Origin: Typhlomys cinereus
Lineage: Eukaryota; Chordata; Mammalia; Rodentia; Platacanthomyidae
Assembly (NCBI GenBank): GCA_023101885.1
Contig: JALPQD010000359.1
Coordinates: forward strand, 682,001-746,000
DNA length: 64,000 nt
Direction: 5' to 3'
The first letter of the stretch is position 1; every line of letters starts with the position of its first letter. Below, in pieces: positions 36,351-49,675 of this stretch. The position numbers and the translations under genes were made by a program. A model generated the notes under the pieces. It had not been told where the DNA came from, made no database searches, and saw only the letters and a program-made list of their open reading frames with translations.

Positions 36351-36485
36351 CACCTCCAAAAAAAGGAGAGAGAGGAAAAAAAGAGAAAAGTATTCAGAGA
36401 GAGACTCCTAAATGTCTTATATACATTAATGATAGTTTCCTTTATAGTGGAATAAACCAGTAAAAGCTTAATAGTCATCTTGCAT

Positions 36486-36727
36486 AAAATGTCCTGTTCT
36501 AGGCAGGAGAAATGTCTCAGGGGTTAAGACTCAGCCTCAAAAGCAGAAAGTCCTGAGTTTGGATCACAAGTTCCATGCAAAAAGCAACACCAGGTGGAAA
36601 CAGCAGCCATCTGCACTTCCAGTCCGGAGCCTGAGAAATCCCAGAGCAAAGCCAAAAGGAGGTAGAAGCAATCCAGCATTGCACACATACGTGGGCTCAC
36701 AAAAGTAAAAATAAAATGTCCTGTTCT
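36486..36727 (+). mobile_element. tRNA-headed SINE, subfamily B (36501-36712), perfect 15-bp target duplication
   Basis: AAAATGTCCTGTTCT at 36486-36500 and 36713-36727. Plus-strand head AGAAATGTCTCAGGGGTTAA, body to GGAGGTAGAAGCAATCCAGC. The CA tail is missing: the copy ends in a short A-rich stretch, probably by internal deletion. Confidence 0.95.
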
Positions 36728-38499
36728 GTTCTTCACATATGAGAATTAAAAGAAAGTATGGTAACAATGCACTGGGGGAGGGGGCAACTAAATCCCAAGG
36801 AGATTTAAATCACAACTTAATGTGAGGCTTTTTCTTTCATTGTGGAATTATAACACAAATGGAATCAATCATTGCCCACTGAAAATGCTCATAACTATAA
36901 CATTAGAAAAAATATCGATGCTTAATTAGATAGCATAATAAAATGTTTTGTAAGATAACATCCTTTCTACCTTTAAGAAGTCATATGCAATACAAACAAA
37001 ATGACATATATGTGTGTGTATTGTATGTGTGTTTTAACAGAATATTAAGAAATGCAAATACTTAAAATTGTGGCCTTGTGCTGTAATACTGAGTTTTGAT
37101 ATTTACTTAGCGAATGATCAAAGTGTAGCTCAACATATGTACAGGAGATATAATTCTATGGTATTTTTCCCATCTGCTTTCTGTGAATAATTATATCTCC
37201 ATTTTCCTCGTTATTGACACTGAACACTTTATATATTAGTTCTTTTAGTATGGAAATAGTTTTTAGATGATCTTACTGTGCATTTTTATTTTGATTCTTT
37301 CTCTGTGTCTTTCTCTCCCCCCCCTTTGTCTTTCATTGTCTCTTTACCTTGAAAATGCACATAAAAATTTTAGTCTGTTTTCTTTTTTTCTGAAATCTAA
37401 TGGCTGTTTGAAATTCAGACAAAATTCAGATAAGTGACTTTGGAAATGAACCCTATCCACACTTTTACAAAAAACAGAAATTATTCCCTTTCTTTCCATT
37501 TTCTTTTTTGAAACCATCTTTGTTTATTTAGCTAAAAGACTCAGTTTGTTGTTGAATCCAGTGATTTTTAAAATATAATTAGTTGCATTTTGCATTCTTT
37601 TTTATTAGCATGTGCAGTTGTATTTTAGCCCAGAGTCTTTGTTTTCTGTAGTTAATGAGGTCTGTTAAGAGACACATTGCCACAGCAAAAACCAATTGGC
37701 TGAATGTAACAGAGGGGACGGGGGTGGGGGGGAGGGGGATTCATTACCAGAGGAGCTTGGAAAGGGCAGCTGCTTCCTAATGCTGTAGATATTCAGACAG
37801 TAGCTTTCTGCCATCGTGGTAGCATATTTCATTGATTTTCCCCCTCCACTTGCTTGTTATTTCCTGATGATGAATTGAGATATAACCTCAACTTGCCATC
37901 ACGAACTTACCTAATAATACAGTCTTCTTGCCTAAATAAGCATTTTTTTCTTTACCTTTTGACCATTTTTGGAAACATTCAGGAGTAAGGTTAATTTTAT
38001 TCGGAAATAACATTCAAATTCTGATTTTTTTGTTGATATAATCACTAAAAATAAAAAAAAAATGTTTTAAGCAAAGATCATATTTATGCTAAATTTGTTT
38101 TATAGGTATTTCTAAGACAGGAATCATCAAGTGTCTTATTCCTATTGGTTAGCATCACAATCATTTCACTGTTTTAGTTTCTGTTTTCCATTTGTAGATA
38201 TTTTATTACTCAGTCCTGTCCTAGACATTTTCAAAATCTCAGAGACAGAACTCTTGTTAGACTGTGAGGTGGGGGAACATTAAGCATATTATTTTCTGTT
38301 TGAGATTCTTTGCTGCTATGAATCCAAAAATCAGAGGGTTTGTGTCTGTCCTCTGATGGCAAACTCTAAATGTGTGATATTCCCAGACCATCATTTCCTG
38401 ATGTGGGACAAGGACTGGCAAAGAAAAGACAAGAGGACAGAATATCATCTGGGTAGTTATTTGGTGCTAACTCACTGCCCTTCTTTTTCTCCTTCACAG
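36728..38499 (+). other. CLVS2: Repeat-poor distal part of the last CLVS2 intron
   Basis: About 1.8 kb with no recognised transposon. It ends in the acceptor TTCTTTTTCTCCTTCACAG (38481-38499). The 37600-37950 part looks like unique, possibly constrained sequence, but this needs an alignment. Confidence 0.5.
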
Positions 38500-38587
38500 A
38501 TCACAATCAGTGGTAGACCCCACAGTACTCAAACGCATGGATAAAAATGAGGAAGAAAACATGCAGCCTTTGCTTTCTCTGGACTAA
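38500..38587 (+). CDS. CLVS2: CLVS2 last coding exon (C-terminus and stop)
   Basis: The opening A completes an Arg codon begun in the previous exon. Then come 28 codons, SQSVVDPTVLKRMDKN through EENMQPLLSLD, and TAA at 38585-38587. The ending SLD with DPTVLKRMDKNEEEN distinguishes clavesin-2 from clavesin-1. Clavesins are described as associating with clathrin and AP-1; the tail's dileucine-like QPLLSLD could take part, but that is inference. The three exons together give 139 codons, matching residues 189-327 of the usual 327. Confidence 0.97.
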
Positions 38588-41284
38588 TTAATAACTTCTC
38601 CATACCTAATCATACTCACGGATTGGAAATGGAAGGTACTAGCTTTCAGCAGCGAGGAGAGTGGAACAGTTACCTGCTGGAAACATACTTACTCATGTTA
38701 ATGTAGCATTATATATAATAAGGCATCAGGCTTTCCCATTTGCCTGAACCATGGGTGCCCTGGGCTGGGTTAAAAAAAAGGTCAATAATTTATTCTGTAA
38801 GTGCCAAGTTCTTTGTAAATACAATGTAATCTTCACATCAAGTTTGTAAATTTTGGTAGTAATTTAATTTGGGAAAGATTGACTCAAAAGTTTGAACCAG
38901 TGATATGAAGCAGAAAAGACACCCAAACTATCAATACTAGTTAAATGTAGCTCTGTTTCCCATGAAGCCATATTTCTGCTGTCACAGTGAATCATTTCAT
39001 TGTTTTTCTCTGAAACTGTGCAAACATTGAAAGATACTTTGGGCCCAGGAAACTAAATTGTTCCAGGAAGTTATTATGATTAATATATTTCTGTTTAGTG
39101 ATTTTCATTTCAGAGAAACTGTTCTGGCTACAATCTGGAGACAAATGAGTAGCAGATGAGCTGGTGAACAAAATACTTGAGTTCCTTTATGTTCAGCTTG
39201 CCATCTTGCAAGAAAACGGGTTTCCCCACTTAAGATATAGAATTCTGAGAGTTGATGCTTTCGAAAAGATGTTTTTACAATTTGCCCCTTACTCCAGATA
39301 CCACTGTATCTGGATGTATTTCTGATGTATTTTAAGAATATTTTTCCCAAAACACTTTGATTAAGAGAAATGAAAACTCATTCATGAACAGTGTTTTAGC
39401 AACCATTTTCTTTAGCAGAGAAAATGTGAATTTATTAAAACTCTGGAAAGAGAGATCCTCTGAGGGAGAAATAACTGATACCCAGTTTTGAACATAAAGT
39501 TTGTCACTTATGCATAAAAGGCTAGTTTCTAACTATTGTGCACTGATTGAAAAATACATACATTCACAGGAAACATACATATTTTTACTGAGTTATAATA
39601 GACACTTGATGTGACAGGCATATAAAATAGATCATAATTATTAATGGTTTTAGAGATGTTACAGATAATTATATAAAATGTTAACTCTGGAAAATCATTT
39701 TCACTAAGTTAATGAAAGGAAATAATGAGACATTACTGTATTTCTTTAAGGGAATTTTAGTATGTCTTGTAATGCAATCTTGAATATGAATCACAATCAA
39801 GTAACACTTTTTTTCTAAGAAGTTCCCAACACAGTGTACATATCCAACAATGAAGAATGATATAGTTTTTCTCTTAAATTCAAGTTGAATATTGTCATGT
39901 TCTTGTATGCTTACATTTTCCTTTGCAAAAAGCCTGAAAAAATATATGACACCTGGAAAGGATAATAAAAATCCTTGGAGGGCATTTAAAATCACATATA
40001 ATACTTTAAACTTAGAATCAAAATCTGTGTATGATTCAAATTTTATTTCATAAAATTGAATCATATTGTACATGGTAAAAAATTTCAAACTTCTGTGTAA
40101 AAAGACAAGATTTTTTTTCCACTTTCCCAGCATGATGAATTTTGAGACTGAAACATTCACCATTTTTTTTTTTGAAAGAAACATAACTCCAACAACTTTT
40201 GGAAACCAACATTAGCAAAAGGCATCACTCTGTAGCCAGACTCTTCAGTTAAAATTGTACAGCCAAAAAAATCTTAAAGTCAGTACCTCAATCTGTTGCA
40301 TACCATGGGTCTGTCTGTCCAATGTTTGCAAAGTATAAGATTCAGGAAGTTTTGAATGATACTTTACCATGGCATCTTCCAGTTAGGTGCAGAATAAAAA
40401 TGACTGCAGGTACTCTGCTCCAATTTTTGTGGTAGAGTTTGCAGAGAACTGAGGATTAAAAGCCAAGGAAATTCTTCTGCCTAGTAGATAGAACTGATGT
40501 ATCAATTCATGATGCACTCATGCTTTTGACTACCTGGCATGCATTTCTTAATCCTGGACTTTATACATGACAAAGCAGTTGTCAGATAATGTGAATCTCC
40601 TGTAGGTGCAGGAGGACCATCAGCTGCCCCTCCTCTGTGTTTCTCTTCATATGCACCATGTGTTGCCAATTTTCAGAACTCCTCAGCCTCAGATGGCATC
40701 CAGCGTTCCCCAGAAAGTCAGTGTCATATACAAAAATAACTGGTATCATTCATACTCTTTCCCAATCCCACATTTGGAAATTTTGCATTGGCATTGTTGA
40801 GCGTCTGCTCATCTTTAAATGAGCAATTGAGAGTTGGCTAGATTGTGTAAAATATTGAAAAATGAATGAACAAATTGCAACAATGATGCTTTTTGCAACT
40901 GCTATATTTAGTTCAGTCTTCAACTGAATCCACTTTCCAGCGATGGCCTTGAAATTGCCCATCCAGGGGCTATTTACTTAACTTTAGAAATTTCCTCTTT
41001 GGTACCAGTAATACAGCACTATTTAGGCAAAATCTTCCTGTTGTGATTGTCTGCATCACACAGTCATGTTCATCGTCACAGAACTGGATAAATACGCATG
41101 CCTAAATTCTTTCACTTTAATTACCCTGCTATATGACCACTTGCATACATAATAGATGATCACCACCAGTATTTCTCTTTGAGAGCCACAATTGGCCTTT
41201 TAGGTGATCTTATTTTGCAAAACATAAGGGATTACCACATTGATTTGTAATATCCAATGATCTGTGTATTTTATTACTGTTGTT

Positions 41285-41365
41285 GCCACTACTGGAGTTC
41301 ACCCAGCACCTTGAGCTTCCTCAGGCATCCTGCCACTGAGCTACATGCCAATCTCCATTTATTTT
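41285..41365 (-). repeat. ID-type SINE remnant
   Basis: CCACTGAGCTACATGCCAAT at the right end, preceded by degraded CACCCAGCACCTTGAGCTTC, is the reverse complement of an ID tRNA-Ala-like monomer. Confidence 0.5.
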
Positions 41366-44300
41366 ATCGCCTTGTGTTCCCACCTTATCTTATGTCTTTC
41401 TTCCAGTTGTTTCAGGGACAGATGTTTCTAAACTGGCTTAAAAATAAGTAACTCTTCTTTTCATGTCCTCAGTGATATTTGCACATGTATTTGACATGTA
41501 TTTAACGAAAAAGAAATTATCATGAAAATATACTCTCATGAAGAAGTGCCTCCTTAAAAATAGAATAAACAGCAGTGATGGCATACTTTTTTATTTATAT
41601 TCTCTTCTAAAAATTCAGTGTGTTACAGCTTTATTGTAAGAGTTAAACAGATATAACTCGAAGAAGGACATTTGAGGGCTTGGTTCAAATGTTTTCATAC
41701 AGTATTGTCTTCTGTGTAAATCAGTGCAACAACTTCAATTTATGCTATTTGAAACAACACGCTGTTAAAATAGTATACACATATTAAATAGAATTTTCCA
41801 AGCAAGTTGTTGAAGTGGGCATGCATGATTTCTTTTATTTCAACAACAGTTTGTGTAAATGTAAGCAGAAGGTGATCTGTAAGACTTTTCATATAAAATG
41901 CTTGTCTACTTTGCAGTGATGTTCATAAACAGGAAAGCCAAGTGAGAAGTCCTTTTTAATATTGGTAAGTGGGTCACACTTCCAAAGTAAATATTCAAGG
42001 TCACTATACTACTAAAGGAAAAGAAAAGACTATGCAGTACCTAAAAATGGAGGATCATTTTAGGTGTGGGGAGCACATTTATGATTCCTTTGCAGCAGTA
42101 AATCAGAGTCGTGGCGGTGTGTCATCAGACACAGGCCTTCTGTGCTTCTACAAGCAACTGCAGGCTTCTGGACCTGAAATTACTTGGAGTCCATTAAAGA
42201 AGTTTACGTTGAAGAAACCTGCCGAGAAATATACATACGTCTGCTGTTTTATTTAAAGCATGATCTTGTCTGGTTGGTAAACTATCCCTTTGCTTTTTTT
42301 ATTGAGCATATATTTTTGATGATTGCTCAAAAACTTGCCATCATTCATGGAGACATTCAGAAAGGTTCTCAACACACAAAATGAAGGGAGCAGAGTTCTG
42401 TTGTATTTCAACTTTCAGAAGACATTGACATAAGTAGGCTCATAGGCAGATATTTCAGTTTGGATCTAAGGTGTGCATATGTAGTCTAGTGCAGTATGGA
42501 TCTGTGAGGCTCACTCATGTCTCATGCAGGAGGAGTTTTGTATTAGAACACAAGAGGATTTGGCTGTATGTTCAGGGTTTACATTGTGATTGGTAATGAA
42601 AAGGCCATTTTCTCTTGTTTTTATTTGAAATCACTGTTTCTCATATGCTAGTGGAATGATTGGTCAGTATTTACTATTTCAAAAGGCCAAATACATTGTA
42701 GAGTAGTGAGTATCCCCACCTGTCAAAAGACCAAATACATTGAAATACAAGCAAACTTGGTTTTGGCATTGTTACATACCAGTCGTCATAGACTGGAGAA
42801 TATTTTGCACAAATACAAGTTTATAGAGTTGTCTGGAGATCAATGCCACAAATACTGCCATGAAATTGACTAATTGGTAAGTATGGGGATGGATTCACCT
42901 AGATTGTAGGAAAATATATAAAATTGGAATTCCATATTTAATTCAAATAAAGAGTTCAAATGTGACTGGAAAACAAAAGTTATTTACAAACCAAATAGTT
43001 ACATTCACAACAGATGCATTTGTAGTGAATGTTGGAAAGTGTCGATAATTTTGAAGGTGCTTTGCCACTATTTGACTTAATATCAGGTTTTAATGCATAT
43101 ATATATGTCACTGATTCTGTCAAAATTATCTTTGTGGTGACTGAGATAGACTAAATGAAAACCAAACTAGATTTTATGAAGATTTGAGCATGAACCAATC
43201 CCTCACTGTTTTGAAAAAAATCCCAATGAGCTATTATTGACTACCCGTCAAAAGTTCAAATTATTGTTTATTTCTAACCTAGTTTTCAGACTTACAAATA
43301 AGTAGAAAACAGACAATATTTCATCTTCAAAATATACACCATGTATTACAAGCTTTTGAAAAATGTGAATCACAGTATTATTTCGTTCAAATGTGATTAC
43401 TATTAGTAATATGCACTCAATTGTTTGGTCTCCCAAGGGAGTCACTTATTCTGACAGAATATTACAAATGGCAAAATATATCTTCATAGTAAGTACACAA
43501 TTCTGTTGAAGATACTTATTTTGTAGATGATAGACTTTAAATTTGTAGGAACTGTATCTGCTGCATCTGAAAATGGTGATTTCTAATACAACATGTAAAA
43601 ATTGATGGTAAATTTGTTTACCATCTCTTCTGAAAGGATTAGGATGCCTCAGTTTTTCTGTGTTTTCAGGCTTAAAGGAAAAACACAAGATTTCATTAAT
43701 TTGCTTCTTGAAAATGATAGTATTGAATAGCTGCACTCACTTTCAAAAGATATTTTGAAGAAGCTAAGTTTTCAGTGAAATAGGCAGTGTAATGATTATT
43801 AAATGAGATATGATTTCCACATTATCACAGAATTTGATTTGATGCAAGATTAAATTCTGAAATTTGGATCACAAAATACACCTTACATTGATTTAAATAA
43901 ATCCTACTGAAAATTATCTTAAGTCAAAAATTTAAGTAAAAAGAAATATTCAGCCTGACCGAAGAAAGAATGTTTATTCAGAAAATACAAATTTTATATT
44001 CTGTGGATTTCTCCTGTTTACCATACCAGCAAATGTCAAGTCAGGTAATGATTTAAAAAAAGTTCAAACCTATTTAACTAAATACCTCTTGATGACTTTC
44101 TTTGGTCTTAAGAATTTTTCTGCTATGGTTTTTGAGTTGATTAAAAGTTGTAACTTCTTCCTGAAGTCACATGAAAAGAAGCCAAGATTCCAATAGCATC
44201 AACAGAAAAATTTTCAGTGGAAATAAGTCCATGGTAGCAATGTAAGAAAACTCAAAAACACACACTACTTTTTGCCACAAAACTATGTTTCTTCTTTTGG

Positions 44301-45129
44301 AGAATCAAGGAGAAAACATTTATCCATATGGCATAAAGACACTCTTTCTAAAGGTCAAGGGTTTCTAGTGTCACCTTAAGTGTGTAAAAAGCGGCTGTAT
44401 AAAGTGATGCCCAGCTTCTGAGATGGAATCTCTTTCCACATAACAACACTATTAAAAACTCTTATCTGGAGCATCACATTTCCTGTAAAAAATAAAGCTA
44501 AGTATGCGATTTCTGCTAATCTCTACTATAGAATTATCCAATAGAAACCACAACTAATTTATTTCCTTTTAAGGCCTCTTTAACTCAGTAAGCATAGAAA
44601 AACACCTTTATTTTTCACACACAAACATGATTCATTTAGTTGCATACGAATGAAATATTTGCATGTCAACTTATAAAATACTGCCTAAAATTTAAAAATA
44701 CAGACCTAGAGCATTTGATTATGAAACACTTTCTGCACATAGAATTTGAGGAGAAATCACTGATGTGATTTTTGATTTGTTTTGTTTTGCCTTCATGTAG
44801 CCAGCTCATTTTCACATTTCCAAAGCCAAACTTTGCCATGTTACCTTTGAGCCTGCTTCCTGTTTTGTTTTTGCATCCTGCACATTGTTGGTTCCAAACT
44901 TCCAGGTGTTTGAATCTCTGGAATTGTCCTCTGTTCTTTCTTTCAAACCTCAATGCAATCAGCTGACTGCAGTGATCCTCTCTCATCATGCAGCCAATGC
45001 TTTGAACATGTTTTTCACCAGTCTTAATGTGTTGATCTCAGTTTTCGGTGTTTTTCACCTGAAAGATTTGGCAATCTGAAAGCAAGTCTCCTTGCTTTTG
45101 CCTTTAGCTCCTAAAGTCAATTTTCCAGT

Positions 45130-45780
45130 ACTTAGCAAGCATGAGCCTACTAAAATGTAAGTCATGTAATTTCATTGTTCTCCAGATCCTGTGAAACAGT
45201 AAACCCAAAGTCCTCGTAATGGTGCACAAGGAGGCATGAAATGATGTCACTAGTTGCCACCACAACAGAAGGGCATAGTCTCTAGGTAGGCTTGCGTTTT
45301 CTCCTATATGCTGCAAAAGTAGCTGATAAATATTATAGCCTTTTGCTTTTAAAGTCTTCTCATCAATGACCTTGAAATTTTTTAAAAGCCATATCTTAGG
45401 AATTCTCCTTTCCTCTATTATTCTGTTGTGAATGGATATTTTGTCTGTTTGAGCAACTTGCTAAGCATACCTTCACCCCCTAGCATTCATGCCTCTGTTC
45501 CATCTGCCTTTCCTATGGATTATTCCCTCTTTTTTCCAAACCTTCATTCAAATTGCCATCCTCTTAGTGAAGTTCTGTGGTGCCTCATACTATTGTGCTG
45601 TTTTCTATTTCTTATAGCTCATGTTGCTCAATTCATTTACTTTTCTTATATCACATTCTCTCCCCATATAATATGAAATCTATAAGAGATTTAGGGTGGT
45701 GTCTACTCACTTGCATTTCTGGTGGCTTGAATAGTACCTAAAACTTGATAATAAACTTAAGATTTCAAGTTTTTAACTGC
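45130..45780 (+). repeat. LINE L2 3' region
   Basis: Successive landmarks of the L2 3' end: TTGTTCTCCAGATCCTGTGA and CCAAAGTCCTCGTAATGGTG near 45170-45225, CTGTTCCATCTGCCTTTCC near 45494, and a final GAATAGTACCTAAAACTTGA with ATAAA near 45730-45755. An ancient mammalian repeat that predates the rodent SINEs. Confidence 0.7.
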
Positions 45781-48573
45781 TTTCTGTATGTTACATCGCA
45801 CTCAATAGTATGCATTTAAGAAAAGGTATTTCTTAAGAAGAAAAAAATAGATTATTTATCTTTGAAAGGAGAAATCTTCAATAAAATTTCAATAAAATTT
45901 AAAACAAAATTTCAATAAAATTTAAAACAAAATTTCTGTTTCTGTCTCTCTAAATATTATTTTTATCCCAGGAAAAAAATTTGACATTAGTGTTTTGTCT
46001 GTGGAAATACCTCTGTCATTGACCCCTATACTTACCATATGCATGGTAATTTCTCTGAGCAACTATACCACAGGTGGTAAGCCATTTTAAGTTTAAACCC
46101 ATGTTTAATTGTTTCATCAATTACCCAAGTTAATTCCAATTTTTAAAAACTACAACGAATCAGAACACCCTAATTCTTCTATTATTGGAAGTCAGAATAG
46201 GAATATATGCACATATAGTTACATTTTTCTATATAAAGAAGAAGAATCACAAGGAAAGAAAGTTGATCACTCCTTTTATATTGCAATTATAATATCAACA
46301 ACTGCAATTAGGTACTTAAAAGATCTATTCAAGATTGAAATTATTCATTAAAACCACTTAGTTCTGCCACTTTTCCAGCAGAAACCTTACATTGGATTTT
46401 ATATTTTATAATTTTTTTTTGCTTTGGGATTTTATAGCCCTGACATAAGATCACAGGAATTGCTTGTGTTTTATATGATCTGACTGACCTCCTATACTTC
46501 CTGGTTCTCATCTTCAATTTCAGCCATATTTTAGGACCTTATTAGTTGTTCTTAGCTATTTCCATATTCTTAGTTCCCTACTGTTTGCATCGATTTCTTA
46601 ATTTCATTAATGAGCTATACTAGATATTGGTTATTGTACTAATAAGCCTATCACCTTTATCTTTTGCATTATTTTTTGTTGTTGACCAGCTACAATGTTA
46701 GTTCTTTTCCAACACTGTAAAAACACCAACCTCTAGTCTCTTGACTATCTACCAGGACTTCTATTTAAAAAAAAAAAACGCTGAAGATAAAGAGTTAGCA
46801 ATTAGTTACTGCTGATGACTTGCAATCTGAATAGACTACCAATGTTTGAAAACATTTCCTGAAGCCAACAGGTTGTTCAGAGGCTTTGGGATTTAAGGGT
46901 TGTGTTTCTCATTGTATACTATGTTGATAATCACTGAATCAAGTTCCTTGTCAGTTATCCAAATATATGGCAATCAGGGTCAGCAGACACTTTGAAAAAT
47001 GTCATCAAAGAAGAGAACAATGGCTTTTGACTGAGAACATGACATCCTGTTTCATTCTGTGTTGTCTGTACAGTGGGGTTCCTTGTACAGTGAGGTCCCT
47101 GCATATGTGATTATTTTTGTGTTCTACCACCCTTTAAGAATGTATCTCATATCAAAAATAAAATCAAAATAAAAAGGTTCAAACTCATGTATGCAGCTGA
47201 TAGAGGCTTATTATAATTCCTGTTTTCTTTTACTAAATGTTTCTTTTCATGTTTCTTGATTTCATAATTATCCCTAAAAACGTGTTCCTTGGGAAATTTT
47301 ATTCTGTACACTTTGTAATGGGTTTAAAAAAATTCCCCCACAAGTCACTGTTTGATGTGTTTTTAAAACCATCAATGGTTCATTTCCTTTTTTTAAAAAA
47401 ATAAGCTACTGCATTGTCCCAGTTGATGTGTGAGGATGAATGGAGCTCTGTTAAATAAAATGTCACTGAAAGAAATTTTAGATTCAGACATATGGATGTA
47501 TGGATATGCCCTTTCAGTTTTGTTACATCGAATACTAAGTTCCTGCATATTAAGAAGTGTCACATCAAATAGTAACTAATAAACATGTCATTAATTATGT
47601 AAAAATGAAATTTGTGTTTATATTTGGAAAGACGAATGTCTTCCTAACTGCATTTACCACACACATGATTATATGATAATGCAATTTTGAATTTAATGCT
47701 TATTTACTAAATTTTGCATAAATTCCAAATCTATCTAAAGAACTTCCTGACTTCTAGAATAATGGAATAATAGAGATATTGCTGTTTAGACCATCTTTCT
47801 CCCAACGTGGTGGGGTAGGTGATGGGTTAGGCTTGTTTCTTTTATGTTAACAAACTCAGAAAGTGCCTCATTATGTCTATAGCTCTGCTCTGTGTAGAAA
47901 AGGCACTGGAGAAGATAAAGCAAAGACTTCACAATTCTAAAAGATACATTCACATAGAAAAGACATATAAAAGGCCCATAAAGGATCATGCTTATGATGA
48001 AGATAACTAGTTAAATTATCTGTTCTTTGCTTTCTTATGTATAAGTTGCAGCAATAACTGTGCTAACAGAATGAATTGGATTTGGTCATGTGTCCTCTAG
48101 GCAATCTGGTCCCTTTTCAAGAAAGATACACTGTAATCTCCCCTTGTCCATGCTGCTTTAAGGAAGCATATTGGGGTTGCAGGTATGCTCAGAACTATTG
48201 GTGAAGTTTTGAAGCAAATCAATAAGATCACCTGTGCTCTCAAGGACATTGTCTTCAGATATATTCAATTGCTACTTTAATTCAGCACCACTGAAAGATA
48301 AATGCTGAGTTTCTATCAGACGAACAAAACACTTGACAAATTCTGATTTAATGTTAGTGTTTAATTTTTTTCCTCTCTTATCAACAAACAGAATCACCAA
48401 CTCCTACCTTTGATGATAGGTTTGTGGGTATTGCATGTTGTCCAGTTGAAGCACACCTGGATTGTTGAGGCTCCAAAGGTGCTAATTAGGGTGATATTAG
48501 AAGGAGCATTACATTCTCATCTGTGAAATTTAATGAGAATTTTTGTTTTCTGTTAAGTGATCATTCACAAAAT

Positions 48574-48891
48574 ATAATATCTTTGGGGGGCTGGAGAGCT
48601 GGCTCAGGGGTTAAACTTCTGCCTTGCAGGCGGAAGATCCTGAATTCGGATCCTAGACCCCGTATAGATGCCGGGTGGAAGTGGGGGCGGCCTGAGTTTC
48701 TGGTTCTGGTAGGGCGCAGCCTATGAATCCCTGGGCAGAGTAAACAAGAGGAGGTGGAGGCGTCCATGGTGGTTCCCAAATTCGTCCGTGGTTCTACACA
48801 TACACACACATACATACACATGCACACATACACATACGCACAATTGAATAAATAATAATAATAATAAAAAAATTTAACATAATATCTTTGG
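48574..48891 (+). mobile_element. tRNA-headed SINE, subfamily A (48587-48878), perfect 13-bp target duplication
   Basis: ATAATATCTTTGG at 48574-48586 and 48879-48891. Plus strand: head GGGGCTGGAGAGCTGGCTCA with an A-box match (TGGCTCAGGGG) and B-box-like GAATTCGGATCC, so pol III transcription of the parent is likely. CpG-rich body to GGTTCTACAC, then ACAT repeats, AATAAT repeat and A tail. One of the most complete copies in the window. Confidence 0.96.
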
Positions 48892-49399
48892 AAGTTCCTC
48901 ATGGGAAAGCCCAACAGTATGGGCAGAGAAGAGTATCATGAGTATGGATTATCACTATGAGCAAATAAAGGTTTCCTTATTGAGAAGAAAATATCTAGCA
49001 AACAACCACTGCCTGGATGAAATATAAAGCCTCTATTTATGTTCATGTAGAAAAATCACTAAGACAGTGCCAGCTTGTGGAATTTGGTAACAATTCAACA
49101 TTTGACGAATAGGGACTGTCAGGCAGGTAATTATCAATTCCTGAGTAAACAAAAATATGAATTTCATTATTCATCTTCACAAAAGTGTCTTTCTCACTGT
49201 CTCTAGGATCATAGATGCTTCTGTTGAAAACTGTTCAATACAAAGGTAATTAAATCACTCATTTTACTAAAATATGGAAATCTATGAAGTTTGTCTTACT
49301 GCAACTTCAATAACTAATTAAGGAAAATGCTGTACAAAACCCAAACACATCTAGTTCCATGATTTGGCATTATTTTTAATTTCATGGGAATTTGTCTAT
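48892..49399. other. Non-coding DNA
   Basis: No gene or repeat recognised. Confidence 0.5.
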
Positions 49400-49640
49400 A
49401 ACCCTAGCAGTTCAAAGTCCATATAGCTTACAAATAGCTAGTTTAACCAATTAGTAAACTTCAGATTCAGAGAGAGAACATATCTCTCAAAAAAAAAAAA
49501 AAAAAGATGGATAGCAATTGAGGAAGCTTCTGATGTTAAACCTGCATTTACCCATACATGTATACATGAACATTAACAAACACATTATATATAGTACACT
49601 TACACACACACACACACAAACACATACACACACACACACC
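49400..49640 (+). repeat. B4/RSINE1-type SINE, 3' part, with (CA)n tail
   Basis: CAGAGAGAGAACATATCTCTC then A17, GATGGATAGCAATTGAGGAA and CA repeat at 49602-49639 match the right half of B4-like elements. The left half is missing or unrecognisable. Confidence 0.65.
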
Positions 49641-49675
49641 ACCAAAAGAGTTCCTTAAAAATATTTAAAATATGG

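Larger units (their letters stand above)
38588..48573 (+). other. CLVS2: CLVS2 3' UTR and downstream, repeat-poor
   Basis: Ten kb following the stop with no young SINE or L1; only an ID remnant (41285-41365) and an L2 (45130-45780) are recognised. AATAAA hexamers occur at, for example, 40393, 41563, 45880, 45891, 45914, 47452 and 47576. No DNA-level sign fixes which is used, so the 3' end of the transcript is unknown. Short open frames here are not supported as genes. Confidence 0.6.

Noticed and set aside
39681..40184. 167-codon frame, minus strand, after the CLVS2 stop
   Set aside because: AT-rich random-looking composition (Phe/Lys/Ile), no recognised domain, antisense to the probable UTR. 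Kept out for lack of support.
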